Below are positions 37,229 to 45,091 of a stretch of DNA of 64,000 bases, in pieces. Location of the stretch: NCBI RefSeq assembly GCF_003968655.1, contig NZ_RXYK01000002.1:154940-218939 (forward strand), in the 5' to 3' direction. The notes under the pieces were generated by a model. The model did no database searches. It was not told the origin of the DNA and saw only the letters and a program-made list of their open reading frames with translations. Positions within the stretch are counted from its first letter, which is position 1; each line of letters starts with the position of its first letter. The DNA comes from Chlorobium phaeovibrioides. Lineage in GTDB: Bacteria; Bacteroidota; Chlorobiia; Chlorobiales; Chlorobiaceae. A program made the translations under genes and the position numbers.

Positions 37229-37365
37229 TGTTGGCGGTTTTGGAGCCAACAACTACTGGAGTTCGTCGGAGTACAATGCTGACAACGCGTGGAACCAGAA
37301 CTTCAACAATGGCAACCAGAACAACAACAACAAGAACAACAACAACAGGGTTCGTCCTGTGCGGG
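37229..37365 (+). repeat. DGR template repeat (TR)
   Basis: 137 bp containing 45 adenines. In the VR frame it has 17 AAY codons, ending in two runs of four AAC separated by AAG. Half of its adenines (23) differ in VR and no other base does. It lies in the 350-bp gap between avd and RT, transcribed in the same direction, the usual DGR layout. Not expected to be translated itself. Confidence 0.95.
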
Positions 37366-37387
37366 GTTTTGAACCGGCAGGCATGCT

Positions 37388-37411
37388 GCCCGGAGCCTGA
37401 ACACTCCGGGC
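37388..37411. promoter_or_regulatory. Hairpin between TR and the RT start
   Basis: GCCCGGAG-(8 nt)-CTCCGGGC, an 8-bp perfect stem, starts 22 bp after TR and ends 10 bp before the RT ATG. This is the spacer region which in characterised DGRs is part of the RNA used to prime cDNA synthesis. It could also mask the RT ribosome site. Confidence 0.6.
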
Positions 37412-37421
37412 TGTGTGTTGT

Positions 37422-38660
37422 ATGAACGGGGCGACGCGGCAGCTTGACCTGTTCTTCGACCGTCCGCTCCCGGAGTCGGCCCGGCCCATTCAGCTTGATG
37501 ATCTTTTTGAAGCGTATGCGGCCTGTCGGCGCCATAAGCGGCGAACCGCCAGCGCAATGGCTTTTGAACTGAATTACGAAGAGAACCTGGTTGAGCTGTG
37601 CAGGGAAATCAACAGCGGTCAGTATATGCCGGGCACGTCGGTTGCCTTTATTGTTGACCGGCCGGTGAAGCGGGAGATATTTGCGGCGCAGTTCCGCGAC
37701 CGGGTCGTGCATCATCTTTTGATCAATAAGCTGAACGCGCTGTTTGAGCGTTCGTTTATCTACGACAGTTATTCGTGCAGGGAGGGTAAGGGTACCCATC
37801 TCGGCATCCGGCGGCTCGGCCACAGCATCCGGAGCTGTTCAGGGAACTACAGCAGGGAGTGCTGGGTCTTGAAGCTCGATATCCGTGGTTTTTTCATGAG
37901 CATCAGCCGCAGGCGGCTCTACGATATGCTGGAGGAGTTTCTGAATGCGCAGTACCGGGAGCCGGACCTGCCCGCGGTGCTTGCACTGTGCCGCAAGGTT
38001 GTGTTTCTCGATCCTGCAGCCAACTGCGTTGTCAAGTGCAAGCGTTCCGACTGGGACGGGCTTCCGCCCGACAAGAGCCTCTTTCATGCAAAGCCGGGGT
38101 GCGGGTTGCCAATCGGCAACCTGACCAGCCAGATCTTTGCCAATTTCTACCTGAACGGGTTTGACCATTTCATGAAGCACGATCTCGGGCTGCAGTGGTA
38201 TGGGAGGTACGTGGATGATTTTTTTGTGGTGCATGAAGACCGGGGGTTTCTTGCGGCGCTGGTACCGGTTGCTGGAGAGTACCTTGCCCGGAGGCTGGGG
38301 CTGAGCCTGCATCCCCGTAAAATAGTGCTTGAGGAGTGTTCGCGAGGGGTGGAGTTCCTTGGTGTGGTTCTTAAACCCCGCCGTACCTACATCGCCAACC
38401 GGACCAAGGGGAATATGTATCGCGCGATCATGCGCCATAACAGGGTTGCTGAGGACCATCGTCCCAACCATCGTGAGCGTTCGGTGTTGCAGTCCAGTAT
38501 CAACTCCTATCTCGGCCTGATGAGGCATTACCATACCTACCGGTTGAGGCATGCCATGATCTACTCGCATCTTTCGCAATGGTGGTTGCGGCTGCTAACG
38601 CCGGATGCATCGCTACACAAGCTCTCGCTGGTTCATAACCCGAGGCGCCGAATCCGGTGA
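37422..38660 (+). CDS. DGR reverse transcriptase
   Basis: 412 residues from ATG 37422 (a GTG at 37413 is in frame). RT motifs in order: catalytic Asp in LKLDIRGFF (D153), DGR-type motif B PIGNLTSQIFANFYLN (residues ~230-245), where the IGxxxSQ form separates DGR RTs from group II intron and retron RTs, and YVDD at 263-266. The thumb follows with LHPRKIVLEECSRGVEFLG. There is no maturase or endonuclease domain. It copies TR RNA into cDNA with errors at adenines, which then replaces VR. It is preceded by TR and followed 19 bp later by a receiver gene. Confidence 0.96.
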   Translation: MNGATRQLDLFFDRPLPESARPIQLDDLFEAYAACRRHKRRTASAMAFELNYEENLVELCREINSGQYMPGTSVAFIVDRPVKREIFAAQFRDRVVHHLLINKLNALFERSFIYDSYSCREGKGTHLGIRRLGHSIRSCSGNYSRECWVLKLDIRGFFMSISRRRLYDMLEEFLNAQYREPDLPAVLALCRKVVFLDPAANCVVKCKRSDWDGLPPDKSLFHAKPGCGLPIGNLTSQIFANFYLNGFDHFMKHDLGLQWYGRYVDDFFVVHEDRGFLAALVPVAGEYLARRLGLSLHPRKIVLEECSRGVEFLGVVLKPRRTYIANRTKGNMYRAIMRHNRVAEDHRPNHRERSVLQSSINSYLGLMRHYHTYRLRHAMIYSHLSQWWLRLLTPDASLHKLSLVHNPRRRIR

Positions 38661-38679
38661 ATGTCGTACAGGAGCATGC

Positions 38680-39090
38680 ATGCACTTCTCTGTTAACGGC
38701 ATAAGGATGACACAGACTGAACGAAAAGGGAAAAGTATTCTCATTGTGGATGATGACCGGGATCTGGCAGAAGGCATAGCAATGTATCTGGAACGTGAAG
38801 GCTACCAGGTCACCACGGTTACCGAGGCAATCAGCTGCTATGTAGCATTCCATGGCGCTTCATACGATCTGACGCTGATTGATCCCTCCCTTTCCGATCA
38901 GGATGGGCTGGTACTCGTCCGCTACCTTCGCATCAATACCAGAACTGCAGTCATGCTCTTCTCAGCCCGTGCCACCATTGATGACCGGCGTAAGGCGTTC
39001 GGTGCAGGAGCCCATGTTTTCATTCCGAAGCCGGTTGCGTTCGGGAAGCGCGCCCGGGCAATAGCCGATCTCCTCGATTCGATGGCCTGA
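38680..39090 (+). CDS. Receiver-domain (response regulator) protein
   Basis: 136 residues from ATG 38680, preceded by AGGAG 5 nt upstream; ATG 38707 is an alternative. It is a stand-alone CheY-like receiver: acidic pair VDDDRD, phospho-acceptor in TLIDPSLSDQDG, and switch lysine in FIPKPV. No output domain. Directly downstream of the DGR RT and overlapping the next receiver gene at TGATG, so translationally coupled. Whether it regulates the DGR is unknown. Confidence 0.85.
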   Translation: MHFSVNGIRMTQTERKGKSILIVDDDRDLAEGIAMYLEREGYQVTTVTEAISCYVAFHGASYDLTLIDPSLSDQDGLVLVRYLRINTRTAVMLFSARATIDDRRKAFGAGAHVFIPKPVAFGKRARAIADLLDSMA

Positions 39091-39641
39091 TGATCGGAGG
39101 CGACGGAACCGGTTTGGAATTATCAACAGGAGATGAAACGATGAAACAGAACACCGCTTATGGTGCATGCATCACCGAACAGGGTTATGGAACCGCCTGC
39201 ACCCGGTCCTTTCCCCTGTACGGTAGTCCGGCATCAACAGCAGCATCTGCCGAATATGAGGTAACGGACGCGGCTGTCGAGGAGAGACAGGTCATTCTCC
39301 TGGTTGAAGACGAACCGGATATTGTGCAGCTCCTTCAGATGCTGCTTGAGAAAAATTGATACCGGGTGCGCTCTGCATCTGATGCCGAAAGTGCCCTCAA
39401 ACATGACCCGCAGGCTATCAGCCTGCTTCTCGCTGATGTGGGCTTTCCGGGCATGAACGGTGTTCGGCTCTATGAACGGATGCATGCAGCTAATCCAGAC
39501 CTGCAAGGCCTGTTCATGTCCGGCTACGCCCTCAAAAGCCTTTACCCTCATCAATCGCTTCAGGAAGGAGTGAACTTCATCAGCAAACCCTTCAGCATCA
39601 ATAATCTTGTGGGCATGGTTCAGCGTTCTCTGGACCCATAG
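39090..39641 (+). pseudogene. Second receiver-domain gene interrupted by an in-frame TGA
   Basis: In frame from 39090 (or ATG 39141) to the TGA at 39357-39359 it reads ILLVEDEPDIVQLLQMLLEKN. The same frame continues after it with YRVRSASDAESALKHDP, LLADVGFPGMNGVRLYERM (phospho-acceptor) and the switch lysine in FISKPF, ending at 39641. Relatives have glycine (EKNGYRV), so a GGA to TGA change is likely. Either a pseudogene or, less likely, readthrough. The ~60-residue N-terminal extension has no known domain. Confidence 0.8.
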
Positions 39642-39849
39642 GCGTACATCGCTTCAAAATGATGAGTGGGGGACCCGGGGTGCATGGTTGCGATTTGGGC
39701 GCAGGTTGACCGGGGATGCGGGTTGCATGAAAATGCGGGGCGAATATGCTGAACGGAGTGGCCCAGCCTGCCCGCGCTATGCCTGGCATACTGCGGGACA
39801 GTTCCGAACCGGGCCACACTCTTGCCGCTCGTCACGTGCCACACCCACC

Positions 39850-39947
39850 ACCGCACCGCCTCCACTCCCTCCCGTTCCGTCTCCGCTGACGCTTCGCCTG
39901 CACTCCCGCTCGCTCCGCTTCGGCACAGCAGCGCCGGACGGCGGATG
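39850..39947. repeat. Dispersed repeat, copy B (copy A at about 32193-32284)
   Basis: Shared blocks include CCCGTTCCGTCTCC, CTCCGCTTCGGCACAGCA and GGCGGATGG, followed in both by GGTAAACGG. Overall about 90% similar across the ~95 bp, both in non-coding DNA. Confidence 0.65.
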
Positions 39948-40029
39948 GGGAGAAAGGTAAACGGCAACAGCCGGCGAAGCATCGCGGTCCGGCCCTCCGC
40001 ATCGTTATCCATGAAAGTCATAATACCCG

Positions 40030-40086
40030 GAACACCTCTAACACCTAGAGTGTCACTATTAAAGGCTATAGATGTTAGAGGTGTTC
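40030..40086. repeat. 14-bp inverted repeat with 29-bp interior
   Basis: GAACACCTCTAACA (40030-40043) and TGTTAGAGGTGTTC (40073-40086) are perfect reverse complements. The element is AT-rich inside GC-rich DNA, which suggests an inserted miniature element or hairpin. Confidence 0.7.
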
Positions 40087-41062
40087 GCACTACTCCGAAC
40101 ACTTCCCGCCCGTGGCATCAGTGCTCCGAACGAAACTGTCACATCGGGCACATCCGGCGCCGGAGTACCGATTGCCGGCCGCCCCATGCTCCCTGTAGAC
40201 CGTACCCGCGCTGAAGAGGGCGCATGGCAGTCGCCCCTCCGCCTGCGGGAGGCTTCGCTGACGTTCCGACTCCGCAACGCTGCGTCCCTTGCGTCGCTTC
40301 GTCTCCACTACCGCTTCGCCCCCTCCAGCTCCGTTCTGGCCGCAAAGCGCCCCAGCCCTGATGCACTATGAGCCAACTCGCAACCGTCCCAAAGGCTTCA
40401 AAACGCTGCGCTCCCTTGCGTTTCTACGCCCTTGCTCCCCATAAGCCGCACCCGCCCTGAAGAGGCGCCACATGCTTCCGTTTCCTCCACCTCCAGCACC
40501 TCGCTAACGCTCCAGGCGCTTGGTGCTTCGTTCCTTGCACCAGGCGACCTTCCGCTACCGCTCTGGCTTCCGGCTCCGGTACTCAGCAAGGCGCCTTAGG
40601 CCTGTTCCCGCAACGCAAGCCCAAAACTGTCGCGCCGGACTCCACAACGCGGCGTCCCTTGCGTTCCTCCGCCCGCACTCCCTGCCGCCTGAAAGCACCC
40701 CGAAATGCGGCACCCTATGCACCTCGCTTCTTCGCTTTCGGATTGTCGTTCCAGCTACGGGCTTACAGACCGCTCGTCCCTCGCGTCTCCGCCCTCCGCC
40801 TCCACTCCGCCCTTCAGCTTCGGCACTCGCCACACGGTGCCTCTGCACCCGGCACCCCAGCGCCACCATGAAAGAAAAAAGAACAGACGGGGGAGGGGGG
40901 AAGAAAAACAGGGGGAAGACCCACCCCTCATAAGAGCGCGCTGACGCCGCTGTCGCTTCGAAACAAGGCCTCCGCCTGAACGGCTGTCGGCAAACAGGGA
41001 ACTTGGGCGGGCATCCGCCCGCAAAAGAAAAACGCGAGCCTTCAGCACCCGCCCGGATATTG

Positions 41063-41165
41063 AAAAAAGACAGCAATTGTATACTCTTTTGTGTGTTCCA
41101 AAAAAGACAGCAATTGTATACTCTTTTGTGTGTTCCAAAAAAGACAGCAATTGTATACTCTTTTT
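41063..41165. repeat. 37-bp tandem repeat, 2.8 copies
   Basis: Unit AAAAAAGACAGCAATTGTAT... ending TGTGTTCC at 41063-41099, 41100-41136 and a third, partial copy. The first two copies are identical. Each unit has AAAAGA near the start and TCTTTT 14 bases later, a small potential hairpin. No spacers separate the units, so it is not a CRISPR array. Confidence 0.85.
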
Positions 41166-41784
41166 GAAAGCACCCGACAAAGCACCCCGGGCCTTCGCTT
41201 CGCTCGGCCAATGTGCGGGCAAGTTCATCCGCTCAACCACAGCCGCAACAGCTTGCCCCAGCGCACCATCCACCGCCTTCGCTTCCGGGCGCTCACTCAC
41301 GGGCCACCTGACGGCGTCCCTCCCGTTCACCCCTGCAGCTCCGGCTATGCTCTACCACGAAAGCGTGCCGGGACCCTTACCGCATCCTCAAGCGAAGCCA
41401 GGCGGTCGGTTGCCGGAGTACCGGCTCCCTTCTCGCGGAATCACTCGTGCGGTGAAACGCAAACCCGCCACCAAGCAACATTCCCCCGCAACAGCTCCAC
41501 ATGGGGGACACATCCGCAAAACCAAAGAGCTCCTGTGTCCCCCATGCATCCGCCGTTGCTCTCAGCTAATCCCGAAAGCCCTGCAAACAAAGTCATGCCG
41601 GCCGCTTCGGAGTACCTCACCCGCCAGAACAGAAAGCTCTTTCTCCCGCCTTCGGGGTACCTCGGCTCAAACATACCATGCGCCTCCGCCTACAGGTGCG
41701 TGTTCCGCCGCTCGTTCCTCACGGCTCCCCAACCCGCACCCTCCAGCTCCCAGCGGAAGAGGGGCGCTGTCAAGCCCCCAGGGG

Positions 41785-41859
41785 TGTATAACTAAAAGTT
41801 ATGTAAAGCTGAGTACAGCCGCTTCGCGCCCTGCGGGCTTACATAACTTGAGTTATACA
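41785..41859. repeat. Inverted-repeat element, possible MITE
   Basis: Left arm TGTATAACTAAAAGTTATGT (from 41785) and right arm ACATAACTTGAGTTATACA (to 41859) are near-perfect complements of about 21 bp around a 32-bp GC-rich middle. Each arm is itself nearly palindromic (AACT...AGTT). Confidence 0.65.
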
Positions 41860-42213
41860 ACAGCGCTAAAGTCTGCGCGCTGTCGCTTGCCCAGAACTCA
41901 GCGCTAAGCCCGCCATTGTCACGCCGCTTGCAAGGAAAAGAAGAGCAAGCGTCCCGCCAAGGCGGTTGAAGAACGCTGTTCAGGCTTTGTCACGGTTTTT
42001 GCCAGGGCACTGGAAGAGCAAAAACACGCGCCAAAGCCTGAACTGCAGCGGTATGCCCCTTCCGTTACGGTTTTTGCGGGGGGCAACGACAGCGCCGGAA
42101 GGGATGGGGAATGCAAAACGGGTCAGTCGGCAGGGCGACTCACCCGTTTGCTTTAATGCGGCACGCCGTTGTAAGTACTGCCGGCAGGTCGATGGAGTAG
42201 GGTGGTGCGGCCC

Positions 42214-42927
42214 TCAGTTCTTTTCGGCCATCTGTCGGAGATTCAGTTCGATCTTGACGAATATCATGAGGAACGCAAGGAGCAGGAATGAAAGAAATGC
42301 TCCTCCGGCAAAGGTGAGTATGCCTAAGCCGCCTGCTCGTTTCATTGCGGCTTCAGAGGCATCGGCTTCCTTCTTGTTGATCTTTGCCTGCAGGTTTTCA
42401 TAGAACATCGTGTTATACGTGTCATAGACCCTGATGGCAATGTCAAGCGCATGGTCTTTTTTTGTAAGCTCTATGACAGCGTTATCCTTCAGGGCTTTTT
42501 CAAGCGTATCAGCCAGTCCGGACACATAGGCCTTTGCAATGTCTTGCTCGTCTAAGCTGTTGCTCCGGGTCCTGATCTGACCTTTTCTAAATTCATAAGG
42601 GTAGCTCGGGTCGTGTGTGGTCGAGAAATCATGTATGGCGCTATAGCAGCGGTCATAGTATTCCTGGAAGGGGTCTTTTTCTTTCTGCTCCTTGGAGACT
42701 GCTGGAGCTGCATCGGGTGTTTCGTTGTCTTTCGCGGTGAGGACTTCTACAACGTCCGTGCTTGTAATGTCGGGGGCATTGCTTGAGGGGAAATTGAAGG
42801 CTCCGATATTAAAGAGTCCTATGGCAGAGGCAACAATCACCACGACCAGTGAGAGTGATGCAAAAAAAATGATGGCTTTGCGGAGAATTTTCAGATAGGT
42901 CAATTCGAGTTTTTCATAGGATGCCAT
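42214..42927 (-). CDS. Two-span membrane protein, unknown
   Basis: 237 residues from the ATG at 42927, which has GGAGG 6 nt upstream; an earlier in-frame start at 43074 lacks a signal. One membrane helix near residue 20 (IIFFASLSLVVVIVASAIGLF) and one at the C-terminus (FLSFLLLAFLMIFVKIEL), with a ~140-residue charged middle between them. No known family. It is divergent from the two lipoprotein genes. Confidence 0.75.
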   Translation of the reverse strand: MASYEKLELTYLKILRKAIIFFASLSLVVVIVASAIGLFNIGAFNFPSSNAPDITSTDVVEVLTAKDNETPDAAPAVSKEQKEKDPFQEYYDRCYSAIHDFSTTHDPSYPYEFRKGQIRTRSNSLDEQDIAKAYVSGLADTLEKALKDNAVIELTKKDHALDIAIRVYDTYNTMFYENLQAKINKKEADASEAAMKRAGGLGILTFAGGAFLSFLLLAFLMIFVKIELNLRQMAEKN

Positions 42928-43246
42928 GGTAAACCTCCAGGTTTGATTGATGGTTGCGTGTAGTATTGCCCGGCGCTTACTGTTAAATGTGGCGTTCTTC
43001 TTTTCTGCGCAGGCAATACACAAAATATATGTATTATTGTGTGCCGGTTCGTGTTGAATGTGTGTCATCTTCAAAAAATGTTATGGCGTTCTGCTGAGCG
43101 GTTTAGGGGTTCGGGCATTCGCTCTTGGGTGATGTTGTTGGATTTGACGCACAAAGGGTGTACTATGAGGGAGTAAATGCCTTGACTGTAATGTGCTTGA
43201 CTGGCTTCGTGTTGCGAAGTCTCAATTGAAATGAGGAGGCCCCGGA

Positions 43247-43642
43247 ATGAAACGTCTATTGTTGTGTGCACTGGTTGCCCTTGGCGCCACCGGGTGCTCA
43301 ACTGCTCATCAGCCGCTGACACAGAAGAACTCGCCGCTCACGCAGGGCAATGTGCAGATGAATCTCGTGGTCGGGAAGACCACCAAGGCGGAAGTGCTCG
43401 AAGCCTTTGGGGCACCCAATATAACGACGAGGGACGGATCTGGTCGTGAGGTGTGGTCTTATCAGCGGGCGGCACAGGTGACGCAATCATCCGGGCAGGA
43501 AAATTATTGGACCGTGGTGCTTGCGGGGCAGCGGAACTACAATTCAGGGTTTGAGTCATCGTCAAGCATGATCACCTTGATCATAAAGTTCGATGCGAGC
43601 GATGTCGTGGCGGACTTCAACAGCCGGGTGTCAAACTTCTAA
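43247..43642 (+). CDS. Lipoprotein, BamE/SmpA-like
   Basis: 131 residues. Lipobox LGATGC (Cys17) after a short signal sequence. The central VGKTTKAEVLEAFGAPN matches the small BamE/SmpA-OmlA type fold (a helix followed by strands), as in many phage and plasmid lipoproteins. Membrane-anchored; partner unknown. The next lipoprotein gene follows 14 bp later. Confidence 0.75.
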   Translation: MKRLLLCALVALGATGCSTAHQPLTQKNSPLTQGNVQMNLVVGKTTKAEVLEAFGAPNITTRDGSGREVWSYQRAAQVTQSSGQENYWTVVLAGQRNYNSGFESSSSMITLIIKFDASDVVADFNSRVSNF

Positions 43643-43656
43643 ACCATGATGGAGCG

Positions 43657-44121
43657 ATGAAGAAAAGCATATCGATATTTGCCTGCTCTTTTATACTGCT
43701 TGGCGGGTGCACAGGGTCGGTTCGGCCTGTAATGGTTCCCCTGGAGATCCAGAGTATGCAGGCTCGAGAGTACTCGGCGGGAAAGGATGTTGTGTTCCCG
43801 GCTGTTATTTCGGTGTTTCAGGATATGGGGTATAATATCAAATCCGCGGACATCGCTTCAGGCTTCATCAACGCGGAAAGTCCAGCAGAGACAAAGACAG
43901 TTTTGTTCAGCGGCCGGCATGTAGGTAAAACTGTTGCGACGGGTTTCATTGAGAAAATTGGGCCGGTAACCCGAGTCAGGCTCAATTTCGTTTTTACCGA
44001 GCATGTGTATATGGGGATGGGCTCAGAGAAACAAAAAGATGAACCGGTGCTGGATTCTCAGATATACACCAATGCCTTTGAGCGCATTGAAAACGCCATA
44101 TTCATGAGGACGAGCAAGTAA
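43657..44121 (+). CDS. Lipoprotein, unknown
   Basis: 154 residues with lipobox LLGGC (Cys18). The body resembles small secreted alpha/beta domains with AVISVFQDMGYNIKSADIASGFI, a style seen in DUF4810/DUF799-like envelope lipoproteins, but I cannot name the family. Same operon as the upstream lipoprotein gene; a strong terminator follows. Confidence 0.75.
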   Translation: MKKSISIFACSFILLGGCTGSVRPVMVPLEIQSMQAREYSAGKDVVFPAVISVFQDMGYNIKSADIASGFINAESPAETKTVLFSGRHVGKTVATGFIEKIGPVTRVRLNFVFTEHVYMGMGSEKQKDEPVLDSQIYTNAFERIENAIFMRTSK

Positions 44122-44151
44122 GCTCCAATGAAGATTATTTGTTCAGCAATA

Positions 44152-44177
44152 GCCCGGATCCCCTCCGGGCTTTTTTT
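44152..44177 (+). terminator. Intrinsic terminator of the lipoprotein operon
   Basis: GCCCGG-(7 nt)-CCGGGC followed by seven T residues. Confidence 0.9.
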
Positions 44178-44625
44178 ATGCTCATCGAATCCACCCATTG
44201 GATCTCTGCACCTCAGCAGTTTGCCATTGGGCCCACTGCGCGAAATACACGCACTGCGCCCGGTGAGCGGCTATTGTGCAGTGTAGGGTAAGAACACTCT
44301 CTTCTCTACCACGCGTCTCACGCACTGGCAAAAAGGAACCAGTGCGTCAGGCGCCCTGTACTACTCAAAGCACTTCAACAACATTAAACCGGCAGAGCCG
44401 CCGGAGTACCGTCTGCACTGCGGATGGGGAAAAGAACTGTCGGCGGTTTACGCTGCCGCGTGGCAGGAAAGGAATGGCTTCGCCATAACGCTGTATGAGA
44501 ATACGATGAAGCGGAACCCTTTAGGGTTGCAAGTGATACTTTACTGAAGTATGTTCCAATAAATTGGAACTCTTGTAATATTGCACAGATGAAGCTCCCG
44601 AGAAAGCCGCAACCAGCAAGGAGCT
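44178..44625. other. Non-coding region before the late operon
   Basis: About 450 bp. The first 300 bp belong to the same GC-rich family as 39.6-42.2 kb (GCCGGAGTACCG, GCGGATGGGG). The last 100 bp are AT-rich and hold two inverted repeats: ATACTT-(5)-AAGTAT at 44536-44552, then the operator-like palindrome at 44553-44570. Confidence 0.55.
44554..44569. promoter_or_regulatory. Operator-like palindrome before the late phage operon
   Basis: TTCCAA-TAAA-TTGGAA (the arms extend to GTTCCAA/TTGGAAC at 44553-44570). Same arms and spacer length as at 21178-21193 beside the repressor gene. It lies 56 bp before the small terminase-like gene. Confidence 0.6.
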
Positions 44626-44985
44626 ATGAAACTCAACCAGCGACGCATTGATGAGGTCATCCAGGGGATCTCGGACGGGCTTACCAAAGAGGCTGCGTGT
44701 CAGCTGGTTGGAATCAGCCGGGCAACATTCTACAACTGGCTCAGTCAGGGGGAGGACGATGCAGCCGCCGGGCGGCGTACCCTCAAGCGGCAACTGTTCG
44801 AGCGGATTCCTGTTGCTGAAATCGAATGCGAGAAATGGCATCTGAGCAATATCAGAAAAGGGGCCGAGCGGGACTGGAGGGCGAGCGGGTGGTACCTGGA
44901 GCGGACGCGTCACGAACGATACGGGCGCAGGTTCGTCCAGCCCGAACAGGAAGAATCGTCCGACGAGCTGAGGGTCATCGGCTGA
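44626..44985 (+). CDS. Small terminase subunit-like HTH protein
   Basis: 119 residues. An N-terminal HTH (GLTKEAACQLVGISRATFYNWL) is followed by a helical region and the phrase DWRASGWYLERTRHERYGRR, typical of phage small terminase subunits (which recognise packaging DNA). First gene of the late block. The large subunit is far away at 51989-53224. Confidence 0.8.
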   Translation: MKLNQRRIDEVIQGISDGLTKEAACQLVGISRATFYNWLSQGEDDAAAGRRTLKRQLFERIPVAEIECEKWHLSNIRKGAERDWRASGWYLERTRHERYGRRFVQPEQEESSDELRVIG

Positions 44986-45091
44986 AGTAATCAGAGCACA
45001 GTAAGAGGGCAGTGTGCTGGCACAGTATTTTTTTTGGGCAGCCTCTTTTTTATAGGTGTCCAGTTTGTCAACAAATAACAGGGAGGATTCA

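Larger units (their letters stand above)
39642..42213. other. 2.6-kb GC-rich region without supportable genes, full of repeats
   Basis: Long overlapping open frames in many phases arise because stop codons are rare in this C-rich DNA; none has a credible start, family or codon pattern. It contains a copy of the repeat also at 32193-32284, a 14-bp inverted repeat (40030-40086), a 37-bp tandem repeat (41063-41165) and an inverted-repeat element (41785-41859). The phrases GGAGTACCG and CCGTGGCATCAG recur here and in the 32-33 and 44.2-44.5 kb regions. Confidence 0.6.

Noticed and set aside
41063..41165. CRISPR array
   Set aside because: The 37-bp units follow each other directly with no spacers, and there are no cas genes in the window.
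39690..41910. Several overlapping long open frames (up to ~280 codons) on both strands
   Set aside because: They arise from stop-poor GC-rich repeats, have no family resemblance or ribosome sites, and overlap each other in all phases.
20317..42175. 13-bp match ACGCCGTTGTAAG at 20317-20329 and 42163-42175 as attachment sites
   Set aside because: A 13-bp match between two places in 64 kb is expected by chance. The right copy is inside the element, and no integrase is present.
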